Source of the DNA: Glaciozyma antarctica PI12 | Lineage: Eukaryota; Basidiomycota; Microbotryomycetes; Kriegeriales; Camptobasidiaceae | DNA length: 30,861 nt | NCBI GenBank assembly: GCA_002917775.1 | Contig: KZ627154.1 | Coordinates: 459,831 to 490,691 of the forward strand | Reading direction: 5' to 3' | Part shown: in pieces, positions 19,769-30,491 of the stretch | How positions within the stretch are numbered: the first letter of the stretch is position 1 | Layout of the letters: each line of letters starts with the position of its first letter | Position numbers and translations under genes: made by a program | Notes under the pieces: generated by a model | Database searches by the model: none | Told to the model about the DNA's origin: nothing | The model's input: only the letters and a program-made list of their open reading frames with translations

Positions 19769-20978
19769 ATGCTCCACGCCACCCTAACCCTAGCAGCTCT
19801 CACCCTTTTCCTCCCTCTAACCCTCGCCGCCCCTTCCCAATCCGCCTTCCTCCGCCCCTCCATCCCCCCTCTCTCCCGCGCCAACTTCCTCAACCACACC
19901 TTCCTCCCCCTCAACGACGGCACCTTCGTCCCTTCCCCCGCTTTCGGCGTAGGCTCCGCTTGGTTCAGGAAAGATGCGCGGGACGCCGTGCTTAGTGCGC
20001 TCAGGGTGGGGTACAGGCATCTTGGTGAGTCTCGAGAGGGGCGGGGAGAGGGAGGGAGCTGATGGGTCTCGTGCAGACAATGTGAGAAGCGTAGCGTTGC
20101 TACTGAGTGTGCAGAGCTGACTGGGGCGCAGGCGGCGGTGTATGGGAATGAGGAGAGCGTTGGTGAGGCGATCAGGCTCTCTGGTCTCTGGGCTCAGGAG
20201 CTCTATATCACTAGCAAGTTCGACCACCTGGATGGGAAGAACGTTACGACGGAGCTACACGAGTCCCTTAGCAAGGTACGCCCTCTGTGCTCCCTCAACT
20301 GCACCCGCTGACCCACTACAGCTCGGCGTATCCTATCTCGTGCGCTCCCTCCCTCCTCCCTCTGCGCGTACTGACCCCGCTCGCAGGACCTTTACCTAAT
20401 CCACTTTCCCAAAATCGTCGACTCCCCCCAAGCCGTCTGGGAAGCCTTCGAATCCCTCGTCCGCACCTCCCTCGTCCGCACGATCGGGGTATCAAACTAC
20501 GACGTTCCTCGCCTCCTCTCCCTCCTCTCCTTCTCCACCATCCCTCCCGCCATTAATCAAATCCGCTACCACCCCTACAACACTCTTGCTCAAGCTCCCG
20601 TGCTCGAATTGGCGAGGAAGGAAGGAGTCGTCATGGCGGCCTATTCGGCGTTGAGTCCTTTGACGAAGGAGGAGTGGCAGGGAGGACCGGTGGATGAGGT
20701 TCTGAGCGAGGTGGGGGGAGAGTAAGGGGTGGACGGAGGGGCAGGTTGTGCTGGAGTGGGTCAAGGAGAAGGGGCTTTTGGTCGTCACGTACGTTTTTGC
20801 TTGTATGGTTCGAAGGAGGGGAGCTGATGGAGGCTACAGAACGAGTGGGAAGGAGTTTAGGCAGAGGGAGCAGTTGGAGGTGTTTGGGCCGCAATGGGGA
20901 AGGTTGAGTAGGGAGGAAGTGCGGAGGTTGGAGAAGGCTGGGAGACGAGGGGAGCGAAGAGCTACGCCTGAGATCTGA
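19769..20978 (+). CDS. Aldo/keto reductase with N-terminal signal peptide
   Basis: Aldo/keto reductases are NAD(P)H-dependent TIM-barrel enzymes that reduce aldehydes and ketones. The protein starts with a typical signal peptide, MLHATLTLAALTLFLPLTLA, and a likely cleavage site just after. Introns follow H-L-D (at about 20023), D-N, ELHESLSK, LGVSYL and LLVVT. The four catalytic residues are present: Asp and Tyr in DNAAVYGNEESVGEAI, Lys in YITSKFD, and His in LYLIHFP. Other family motifs are VRTIGVSNYDVPRLLSLLS, AINQIRYHPYN and VVMAAYSALSPL. Near 20709-20725, at a run of six G, the frame hits a stop. The family sequence EGQVVLEWVKEKG resumes one frame away, so one extra base (or two missing) is implied. 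Two Asn-X-Thr sequons (NHT, NVT) fit passage through the ER. The C-terminus (TTSGKEFRQREQLEVFG) holds part of the cofactor site. Confidence 0.9.
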
Positions 20979-21156
20979 GATATGATTGTCTCAGGAGGAA
21001 CGAAAGAGCGGAGACTATGCTCGTGGGGAGAGTTCGCGCCGGAGTAGAAAGGTAGGAACGAAAGAGTAAAGACCTTGAGAGAAGCGGAGAGAGGAGGCGC
21101 TCAAGGGGGAGGAGCTTGAGTTGAAGGGGGAGAACGAGTATCAGACGGCGCTTGAG

Positions 21157-22775
21157 ATGGATAGGAAGATGTATGAGGGGCCGACGGAGGAGATGGTCGA
21201 TTGGGTGTTTGCGGAGCTTGAGGGGTTGGCGAAGGACGAGTCGGAGATCAAGGTGCGTCCTCATATGCGGCTTCGGAGGAGGTACTGACGGCGCTGCAGC
21301 GTTCTTGCTTTGACGGAATCTACGAATCCGACACACTCGTCCCCTCCTCTCTCCTCGAATCTCTTCGCACCCAAGTCCCCAAGCTCGAGGACGTCCCAGC
21401 GGAGCAGGAGGACTGGCACCCGGGGTACGATCATCGCGTCCTCGACCTCGTTCACCCTTCCCTCTTCCCCGTTCACCATGACCATACGACCAGGAAAGAC
21501 TATACGGTGATCGAGAGCGTTGGGGATAAGCTGGAGCGGTACCAGGGCGACGCCTGGTCAAAGCACTCGCAGTGGCTTCCGACCGATTTCACCGTCGCAG
21601 AAGACGGGAAAGTCGCCATCAACTCGTACGTGTACGTCCTTCCGCTCTTCCTTCGAACGAAACTGACGAGCGCGACAGCAACAACCTCCACCCCGACCAG
21701 CACGCCGCGTTCTACCCCAGCCTCGCAGCTCTCTTCTCCCGCTTCGTACCCCTCTTCGAACGCGTTCTCACCGACCTCTCCGACCCTCCCCCTCGGTGCA
21801 TCTCTCTATGTGGTAAAGCATGGGACTGGTACGAAACGGAGGAGTCCGACCCGGAGGATTCGGACGAGGATTCGGAAGAAGATTGGCGTGAGCATAGGCC
21901 GCTTACCCTCTCTTCGCCTGGGAGGTTAGAGGAGCCAGTGCAGGGGAGGAAGGAGTTTAGGATCAGGGGGAGGACGGTGCAGGTCATCGTCAAGCTGGCG
22001 AATATCGTCCTGGCGCCCGAGCGGCCCGAGTACGACGGAGGAGTTTGGCACGTCGAGGGGATGAGGGACGAGGCGATTGTCGCGAGTGGTATTTACTACT
22101 ATGATCAGGAAAACGTTGGGGAGTCGAGCCTTGCGTTTCGAGGATCGTTCGGCGAGGATGAGATCATGGTGCGTCTTTTCGCATTTTCGCTGAACGAGCT
22201 AATTCTCCCCCTCACAGTACGACCAAGGCGACCACCGCGGCGTCAAACTCGTTCTCGGAATCGAAGAGTCCGTCCCTCCCTTTTCCCTTCCCCTCGCTAA
22301 CCCACTTTCACAGCGGCGAGCCCTGCGTCCAATCCTTCAACTCCCTCTCTACCTCCCTACACCGCTGCATCGCCTTCCCCAACACGTACCAGCACTGCGT
22401 CTCCCCCTTCTCTCTTCTCGACCCCACCCTCCCAGGACACCGCAAGATCCTCGTCTTCTTCCTCGTCGAACCGACCTTCCGCATCCCCTCCACGACGGAG
22501 GTGGGGCCTCAGCAACGCGAGTGGGCTGAGAAAGAGATTTGGAAGGAGGGGGTGGAGGGAAGCTCGTTTCCCGTGATGCCGAGAAGGTGTTGGAGGAGAC
22601 GGGGCTGTGGACGATGGAGGAGGCGAGGGAGGTGCGAGAGGAGTTGATGCAGGAGAGGAAGTATTTCGTAGAGGACGAGCAGGAGGAGTTGTTTGAGTGA
22701 GTCCGGCTTCGAAGTGGGTGTGGTATGAACTGATGGGGTTGGCGCAGGCGTCCTTTCTCGCTGTGCGAGCACTGA
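21157..22775 (+). CDS. DUF4246 family protein, probably lacking its N-terminus
   Basis: DUF4246 proteins are large fungal proteins of unproven function. Exons run to 21252, then from about 21300, with introns at 21611-21680, 22168-22217, 22263-22315 and 22696-22747. Family landmarks are NNLHPDQHAAFYPSLAALFS, VIVKLANIVLAPERPEYDGG, VWHVEGMRDEAIVASGIYYY, YDQGDHRGVKLVLGIEDGEP, AFPNTYQHCVSPFSLLDPTL, PGHRKILVFFLVEPTFRIPS and the closing RPFSLCEH. The His-X-Glu, the later His and the Arg in these motifs recall the iron and 2-oxoglutarate ligands of dioxygenases, which is only an inference. Coding-like sequence extends upstream in frame to about 21080 (KRREEALKGEELELKGENEY), and then a stop and the reductase gene follow, so the usual N-terminal 100 or more residues are missing. 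Near 22540-22560, in a G-rich run, one base seems to be missing; the frame resumes at KLVSRDAEKVLEETGLWTME. Confidence 0.87.
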
Positions 22776-22962
22776 GTAGACGTTAGACGTGGCTTAGGAA
22801 TCGATTCAAGATTGATAGCGTTCGTTTGCTTTGAAAGACGCGACGAGATCGAGCAGCAAGAGCTGCAAGAGTGAAAAGGCGAAGCTGTTGTATCCTAGCG
22901 GCATGTGATAGTTGCAGGGTAGTCGAGGTGGAGAGCGGGGTATAAACTGCGAGTGATGATTC
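22776..22962. other. Short intergenic region between convergent genes
   Basis: These 187 nt hold the 3' ends of the convergent DUF4246 and VPS39 transcripts. I see no hairpin or repeat. Confidence 0.4.
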
Positions 22963-25900
22963 TTACGACGAGAGAAGGTTCCGGTTCGAAGAGAAGTCCT
23001 CTCGGCATTGGTAGTGCGTGACTTCGCCACTGTTGCGAAGGAGCGTCAGTGGAAGCCCGGAACGAAGGTGAGAAGAGGAACTGACTGAGGAGAATGGATA
23101 GCGATGACACTGTTCCCGAGTCGCTTGTGACATTGCGGACAGCTGCGAGAGAGAGAATGAGGATCAGCCTTGTGCGAGGAGCCAGCAGCTCGAGAACGCA
23201 CACTCTCGAATCAGTGATCTTGACCCTTCGCTCCTCAAGCTCCACCACCTCCCGCTCTCCCGCGTCCGCCCAACTCCGCCCGATACCCTTGACAATCTTC
23301 GCTTCCCTCGCCTGCTCGCCACTCCTCCTCAGCGTCTTCTCTAAGAAAACCTTGATATCACTCAGCGCGACGAGCGGCGGGAGGAGGTCAAAGACCTCGA
23401 TGGCGTCGATCGAGGAGGCGTGCGCTGAGATGAGTGAGAGGGCGGGAGTGAAGAGGAGAGGGTGGTCAGGGCGAGGGCGGAGGTAGATGCGGAGGAGGAT
23501 GTGGAAGATGGTCGATCGCATCGCCGGGTCGGACTCGTGGACGCGTTTGCAGTATCTGCGGCGAAGATGGTCAGCGAGCAACTTGACAATACGGGAGAAA
23601 TTTACGCACTCCTCAGCTGTAGCGTGATCATCTAGCTGGTAGACGTAGATCTGGAGGGCGCCTTCGTGGCGACCGAGGCGACCGAGTAGGATCGCTCGCA
23701 CTTCGTGCATGTCCTCCGAAGGCAGGCGTCCGAGCATGCGATCAGCCCGGTACGCGGTGGAAGATTCGAGCAGGTCAAGAAGCTTCTGGTACGCTTCGTC
23801 GGAACCAGCTGCGAGGTACAAGTTCAGCGTGCAGCCCGCAGAAGAAGCGATGGTCTACGCACTGTTGTTCGGAGAGTGTACCTGAGCCAGGTACAGCTCG
23901 ATGAGCTTCTCGTGGAACTCTGCACCTTCCTCGCCTAGGTGGTGGATGATGTGCTCGAGGTAGGTGATGCAGACGTCGGGCCCGATGCGCTCGAGGTGAG
24001 CCATGGTCGCATGCCGAGGGAGAGATTCGACCTCCTCGAGGTCGGCGATGAAGATCTGCAGACCGCCAACGTCAGATCTGCAACGGAGGCACGAGCGAAG
24101 AGACATACCTCGAGACCAGCAGCACGGTTGGCCTCGAAGATCCATCGGGAGCTTTCGAAGATGAGCGAAAGCTGGTCCGCCCCAAGCTTCTGAAGGTAGC
24201 GAACGGTAGGACCACCTTTCTCTTCGAAATCGTCTTCATCTTCGCTCATCCTGCTCGACAAACTCAGTAAAGCGCGCAGGATTAACGGCGAGGAGAACGT
24301 ACTGCCGCAGGAGCTTGACGGCCTTCTCATGCATGTCCTTGCCGTTGTAGAGATCCAGGAGCTCGCGGTACTTCTGCGGAACCAAAACAATTTAGTTGAC
24401 CGTCCCCCAAGAGGAGAATGTCACGCAGAACGAACCTTGGCGGTCAGCAGCAGTTCCTCGACCTCCTCGACCTCGCACCAATTCTCAATCCGGCACAACG
24501 GTCCCACCATGACCGGCTTCGTCGCCAAATAGCTCTTGAACAATGCCGTATCGACGACCTGTGCCACCCTCGCGAGCTGGTTCGGGTCGAGTTCCGTGAG
24601 CGGTGCGTCCGGCAGCGCGAACAGCTCTGCGGCGCTCGCAGGCGGTCGAGAAGCGGAAGGCGATGGGCGAGCGGAGGGTAGGAGGGCGGAGAGGGCTTGC
24701 GCGTACTTTTGGCGCCGATCGGTGAGGTAGCGGATGAGGACGTCGACGGAGCGGGAAAAGTTGAGAGCGTCTTGCTTCGCTTGGAGAAGTTCCTGCTTTT
24801 CGCGGTCGGCTATGATGCGGTCGGTCAGTATTGTGCACAGAGCACAGCGGACGAGCTCACCTGCTGCTCGCTCAGCGATCGCCTCCAACGTCTCCCCCGC
24901 TTGCTCGTTCTTGGTCTCCCGATCGCGAAGCCAGCTCTTGCTCCCCGTAAGCCTACTCGCCGTCGTCTTCCCGCTCGCAATCGACGCCGTATCATCATCG
25001 TACACCTTCCCTCCCTTCATCGGAGACCCCTTTACAGGCGAAGACGGAGCCGACACCACCTTGACCCTCGCCTCCTCCGCCGCTTCCTCGGCCACACGAT
25101 TGGCATCCTCCATCGCCGCGAGAACCTTGTGCTGCGGTCGGCCGCCGAAGACTTCCTCTCGTGCGGCGGGCTCAAGGAAGAGCTTCCCTGAAATGCGTTC
25201 GGGGTAGAGCGAGACGACTTTGGCGGGCGAGAGGTCGAGAGCGATGAACGCGTCGATAGCGACGTCGAACCGGCGATCGTTGAAGAGGGAGAGAGCGTGG
25301 AGAATGGCGAGACGACGTAAGAGGGGTGACTGTGAAGAGGAAGTCAGCGAGCATCACGCGCAAGCGAGAAGGACGTACGGGAAGCTCGCCCCCTCCGGGC
25401 CCAGATCTCCGCATCAACCGAATCGCCTCCTCCCACGCCCCCTTCTGCCCCAACTCGAGGATCTGCGACTCCCAGCTCTTCATCGTAACGATCCAGATCG
25501 TCTGCTCGCTGCCCGTCCTTGTCGCGGGTGGCTTTGACGTGAGAAGGAGGATAGGGGGCTGCGGTGCGGAGGAGGATACGGCGAGTAGTCGTGCTGTGGT
25601 GATCGGGGCGTCGGTCGCGGTGCTGCTGGAGGTCGATATGCCGGACTCGGCGACGGAGGCCGGAGGAGAGGCGAGACGGGGAGGAACGTCGAGGGTTTGG
25701 ACGGGGGAGAGTGAGTCGATGGCGTGAATACAGAGGGTCGGGGAGGAATAAGTGGGTGTTGAAAGAGGAGGACCGTTGGGTGTCGGCGCAGGAGCTGGGA
25801 GGAGGGAGACGATGTAGGGAGGGAGGACGAGGGTTTCATCAACGGGAGTGGGGTAGAGGACAGCCTGACCGGTGGAATCGGTAAGTCGAGGGCGGCCAGA

Positions 25901-27230
25901 AATGGTGAGAGGAAGTGCGACATCTGCGACGAACCGTCAGCTATGCGAAGCGTTCGAGGACCCGAAAGAACGTACTCTCTCGCACGACGAGCACTTCATC
26001 CTCCTTCCCACTCTTCTCGTCTTCCTCCCATCCCCACTCTTTCCCCCAAAGCCATGCTCCCGGATCTCGCCCTTTTCCCACCGCCTTCTTCCCTTTCGCA
26101 ACCGCTCTCGGCACCGCAACTACCCCATTTTTGTCCACCTTCTTCCCTCCCAACGACAGCGAGCCCAGCGCACTTAATCCCATCACGCTTCCCGTCGCCT
26201 TCGCCAGTCCCCCCAGCCCTCCCAATCGCTCCCCATACGACCCCAGCGCTCCTAAACTCGCCGTCGCCGGAGGTGCCGCCGCAGCTGCGATAGCAGGGAC
26301 GACTGCTGCTGGAACTGGCGGAGAAAACAGCTCCCCAAGCGTCGGTACGCGATTCGCTTCCCCCTGCGCAGGGAGACTGATGATTCCATAGTCGCCGGTC
26401 GAGAACCCCGCGACGACCTTCCTCGCGCCCTTCCCTCCCTCCCCAAACGCCATCCCCCGAATCTGATGCGGCAGAGCCAGCTCCATAGGCGTGTTCCAGG
26501 TTCCGTCGATCCAGCTGAAGAGGAGGAGCTTCCGCTTGCATGCGACGGCGAGAGTCGTGTGGATTTCTGGAGCCGAGGGAGGAGGGTGAGGACTGCGGGA
26601 GGCAGAGTTGCTTCGGCGTGGAGGAGGAGCGAAGTAGTGGATTAAAGTGGAGAGGACGAAGAGGGAGGCGGCGGAGCGGGTTTGGGAGGCGAAGGAGGAG
26701 AGGAGGGTGAAGGTGGGGAGGAGGTGGAGGGTGAGGTCGCCGCCTGCGCTTCGGGGTCAGCTGGGGAGGATGCGGGCGAGGTAAGAGAGCGTACCAGATA
26801 AACAGACGAGGGCGTTGAGCTCCTTGATGACTCCCAGCTGGTCAACAGCCTTCTTGCTGAATCCATCGTGACGGGAGACGAGCGTAGCCGCCGGAGGAGC
26901 TGGTGGCCCTGTGTCAGTCCCTCGTTTCGCGCCTAAGCTGGAACACTCACCACTGCTGGTAGAGGCGTTGGAAAGGTCGAATACTAGCAGAGCTCCCTTC
27001 TCCGTACCGACGAGCACCCGGTTCGCTGCAGCAGCAACGCGGCGTCAGCTTCTCCTCCCTCCCCCGATTCCCTTCAGCTCCGCTCACCATGTAAGGCTAT
27101 CGCCGTCACTGCATCTTGTCCCAGAACCGAGGGCGGGATGAGAGTTGAGAGGGAGAAGGGAGAGTGCACTGCCGGGGGAGAGGGGTGGATCAGCTTGGGG
27201 GCGAGTGGAGCTGACGCCGGTCGACTTACT
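22963..27230 (-). CDS. VPS39: Vps39/Vam6, HOPS tethering complex subunit
   Basis: Vps39 is a subunit of the vacuolar HOPS complex, binds the Rab7-type GTPase Ypt7 and in yeast also takes part in TORC1 signalling. The start codon seems to be split by an intron: A at 27230, then TG at 27168-27167, giving MHSPFSLSTLIPPSVLGQD. A CNH beta-propeller follows (ANRVLVGTEKGALLVFDLS; SRHDGFSKKAVDQLGVIKEL; GDLTLHLLPTFTLLSSF; PMELALPHQIRGMAFGEGG) with a long Gly/Ala-rich insertion near 26090-26340. The helical clathrin-repeat part includes SQILELGQKGAWEEAIRLMR, the Vps39 domain 1 LARVAQVVDTALFKSYLATK followed by ENWCEVEEVEELLLTAKKYR, RYLQKLGADQLSLIFESSRW and EVRAILLGRLGRHEGALQIY. The C-terminus has the Vps39 domain 2 zinc-finger motif RVCPQCHKRLGNSVIAIHSP, then THYQC. 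The product is about 1,100 residues, near the family norm. No frame break was noticed. Confidence 0.93.
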
Positions 27231-27949
27231 CGGGTTCCTCCTCCTTGAAGGTGTTTTACAAGAGTCTAATGTCCCGATTCTGCTGCAGTTTGAGGCGGTG
27301 AGGTCGTGGTGTGAGCTCAAGAGGCGGTCGCTCCGCGTTCGTCTCTCTCTCTCTCCTGCCGTCACCTCGACAAATTTGAACACCCTCTGCTCGTGGAACT
27401 CATCTGATTCAGGCTCTCTATCAGTCCTGCAGGAACGGAGGCGCGTCTGCGACTGTCATTTCCGAGGCTCACTCTCGCGGAAGCCCTCCCTTCGAACGCG
27501 ACCTCCCTCGCAGAAACCAGCTCGGCGCTGCGTGTGCCAGACGCGTGAGGTATCTCAACTGCTCTGTGGGCTTGGTTCTCGGTGGCTTGGCGGAGAAACT
27601 GCTCCCTCGAGTCCAGTTCGCGTCGCTCTCCCCTCCCTCCGACGCTCTCCCCCTGCTTCCTGGGCTCCTTCTGCCTCCGCCATATCCCACAGTCAACTGC
27701 GTGATACCCATGTCCATTCCTTCTGCTTCTGGCACCGCGGCCTCCCCACCAGCCGACGAGAAGACGGCTAAGACGAAGGATTGGGCTCGCCACTGTGAAC
27801 GCAGAAAGGGCGGAGCGCCCCGCTCTCAAACTCTCAGAGACCAGCCTCACCACAAAGATCACGGTACGAATGAGGACTGATTTCGGGAGGGCAAGCGACG
27901 GGACGGGAAAGTATGGAAGGGGATGCGGGGATGAGGGGGTGCGAGGGAT
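27231..27949. other. Intergenic region between VPS39 and the F-box gene
   Basis: These 719 nt hold the VPS39 promoter (both neighbours read leftwards) and the 3' flank of the F-box gene. An open plus-strand frame of more than 200 codons starts before 27231, but its composition is not protein-like. A short plus-strand frame with ATG at 27710 (MSIPSASGTAASPPADEKTA) and a second frame after it (NAERAERPALKLSETSLTTK, ending at a GTACGA donor-like site near 27863) look more like coding sequence and could be a small gene. I could not assemble them into one product. Confidence 0.35.
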
Positions 27950-30491
27950 CTACTGCTCGAGGTCGGTGAGGGAGATCGTAGGCATTTGGAAGCCCTTCTT
28001 CTTCGACACGTGAGCTTTGACGAAGTGCGACATCTGCAAAGTCGAAAGATCATCAGCGCGCACGATTTCGAGGAGAGCCAGCGACGCACCAGCTTCGACC
28101 ACACCCAGGTCTCCGCCTCTTTCGCGCCACGTCCGCATTCCGCCCAGAGGAAGCGCTTTCCTATCCCGTCGAGCTGCCACAGCTCCGTCGTATCCTCGTC
28201 GAGTTCTGCGACCTCGAGGATCCTTCGAAGGACGAGCGTGTGCCTGGGACTGATCGCCTCGGCGAGCGTCGTGTCGTCCAGCCTGCTGTTGACGGCGGGG
28301 TACGGAAGGAGCTGGCTTCCGACGAGGAAGTGGGAGGTGATACGGTTGAAGAAGTCGTCATCGTAGGTCGCGGGATCGTAGGAGTTCGAGGTGTCGAGAT
28401 CATCGTAGCGCTTTCCACTCGTCGCCGAGAGGATCCTGCGAATCGCTTCGACCCGATTCGCCTCCCTCCACTCGTTGACCGCGGCAATGACTTCGTTCAG
28501 ATGCTCGTTCCAGGAAGCCTTGTCGAACTCGCTGACCGAATCGCCGCTAAACCAGAGGGAGTCGACTTGCGGCAGTTTGCGGGCGATCGAGGGCGGCGGG
28601 AAAGTCGCCTTTGCAAGTTGGTCGTTCGCCCATTGCTTGTAGAGGTGGTCGAAAAATCCTATGCGCCCTAGGACTTGGTCCTCGAGGTAAAGCTTCTTGC
28701 CAGATTCGACGGCGGCGATGATCGACTCGGAAACTGCAAGCCATTCTTCAAGAAGCCAGCGGCAACGCTCAAATCAGTTTTTGCGAGGCGAACGAGCTGT
28801 GCTAACTCACCCTCGTCGCTCAAGGGAAGTTCGCCGTACACAGGAGCCTGTCCATGAATCCTCCACGCTTTGGCGAAACTGGGAGCATCGTCAGATTCAG
28901 CGGAACTGAAAGGTGGACGAAAGTAGCTCACTCTTCCTCCTTGTAACCGAGCGCAACGAGTTTCGCGACGAAGCTGCGAAGAATACGCTGTCAGTGGCGA
29001 GCGGAGCAACAAGATTTGAGACGACGTACTCCTGCCTCCTAGAATGCACACGCTGGAACAGCTTCTCGTACTCCCTCTGATGCCAGGCACGCGCAGCGGC
29101 AGCGTTGTCGTCCATAATCCTCTGAATCTTGGGCGAATCCTGTGCGCGAACAATTCTCAGCAATCATTCCATCCTCAGCTCCAAGATCAAAACCTACCTT
29201 TCGTCTCCTCGCGACCTCCGCAGACATTTTCTCGACGAAAGCTTGGACAACAGGACCGGGGAGCGAAGTTCCGCTCGGCGCTTGACGCTGGCCTCGATCT
29301 GCTCGCCTCGCTCGCGAGGTTTGGTCGTCTTCGCGCCGAAGGTTCCAGAGTTTGAGGCTGACAGCTTCGAGTTCTGCTCGACGGAATACGTCTGTGCGAT
29401 TGCGAGGCAGGTCAGGTTCTCCCGACGATCTTGCTGCGAAGAGAGTTTCGTACCTTTGTGAGCGACGTTGCGGAATCGTGATCTGTAGGCTGCGTCGCAA
29501 GTTAGCCTCGTGCACTACGGAAGCGGAAGGAAGGGAAGACTTGCCGAGTTCTACTCGCACACAACTGGTGGCTTGTGGATGAATGTTGAACAACTCGGTG
29601 TCGATGCGAGATCTCTTGATCCTCCTGCACAAGGGCACGCAATCAATGCGAGATCGTGACTGACTTGAGAGACCTCCGTACCCGTCCTTGGTGCAGTCCC
29701 AGCACTCGCGCGTGAATCCCTCCAGATCGAGAATCCCCCTCGAGTATCCGCAGCGCTATTCAGCAGAAAAGGTCGCCGTCAGTTTCGCTTCCGAGTCGCT
29801 GCTGGATAGGAAGCACGTACATGGCAGGTACTCCCGTAGAGAAGAATAGCGTACTTGATTTCCTCCAGACCTTCGATCGCAGGGAGACGAGCTTTGACGC
29901 GCGCGGAGATCCAGATTGAACGACTCGAGCGTGCGAAGAGCAAGTGGCGAAAGAGGCGACCAGCTCGAACGAGGTTGAGAAGATCCGGCGATTCGAGGTG
30001 AGAGCAGACCTGTAAGTTGGACAGATCAGCTGTCATTCCTCCTTGCGATCCAGGAGAGGGAGACGCACTTCGACGAGGATGTCGAGGGGGCTGTTGACGA
30101 ACTTCTCGAGGGGCGCTGGCGGCTTCTCCACGAGCTCTTTCTGAGGAGCGATGACCTTCTTGTCCGCTTTGCGAGCTTTCTTCTTGGCGGGTTTCGCGTC
30201 TGGAGAAGCAGGAGGGAGGGAGGGAGGGAGGGCGTCAGCACCGGCCCCTCTCTCTCGTTCACGTTCCACCGCCCTCAGAGCGCTCCCCTCGGTCCCCATT
30301 CCCCACCCACCACTGGAGATGACTAGTGAAGTTCATAGTGGCAACTCACCGTCTTTGGATCCTCCCTCCTTGTCGCCTTCGTTCCCCCTCGTCGTGCGCG
30401 CGAGGCGACGCTCCTCGTCGTCCATGTCGACATCGCTCTCCGCCTCGGCGTAGCTGACGGTGGTTGTGACCTTTCTTCGAGTGCCAGACAT
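27950..30491 (-). CDS. F-box protein with a CxxC-CxxC motif
   Basis: F-box proteins are the substrate-binding subunits of SCF ubiquitin ligases. The N-terminus (MSGTRRKVTTTVSYAEAESD, then acidic DVDMDDEERR) is followed by intron 1 of about 145 nt and a Lys-rich stretch AKPAKKKARKADKKV. The F-box follows, EKFVNSPLDILVEVCSHLES then PDLLNLVRAGRLFRHLLF. Next is a cysteine pair motif, CHRCGYSRGILDLEGF then TRECWDC, which could bind zinc and is common in basidiomycete F-box proteins. The remaining 500 or so residues are helical and include YRSRFRNVAHKDVFRRAELE, VEKMSAEVARRRK, DDNAAAARAWHQREYEKLF, GFFDHLYKQWANDQLAKATF and SPRHTLVLRRILEVAELDED. The last exon reads MSHFVKAHVSKKKGFQMPTI and stops at 27950. 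About ten introns keep a single frame. The substrate is unknown. Confidence 0.85.
30211..30232 (+). repeat. (GGGA)n tract with G-quadruplex potential in an F-box gene intron
   Basis: Five GGG runs separated by single A bases lie on the plus strand. On the transcribed minus strand they form the CCCTCC polypyrimidine tract that leads into the acceptor of intron 1 of the F-box gene. The repeat itself is read directly from the sequence; any folding is an inference. Confidence 0.7.

Noticed and set aside
19781-19795. Telomere-like CCCTAACCCTAG
   Set aside because: It is barely two units long, lies inside the signal-peptide coding sequence of the reductase, and has no array around it.
22975-22995. 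GGTTCGA tRNA B-box-like sequence
   Set aside because: It lies in the VPS39 coding sequence with no A box or cloverleaf around it. Similar hits at 4945 and 20807 fail the same way.
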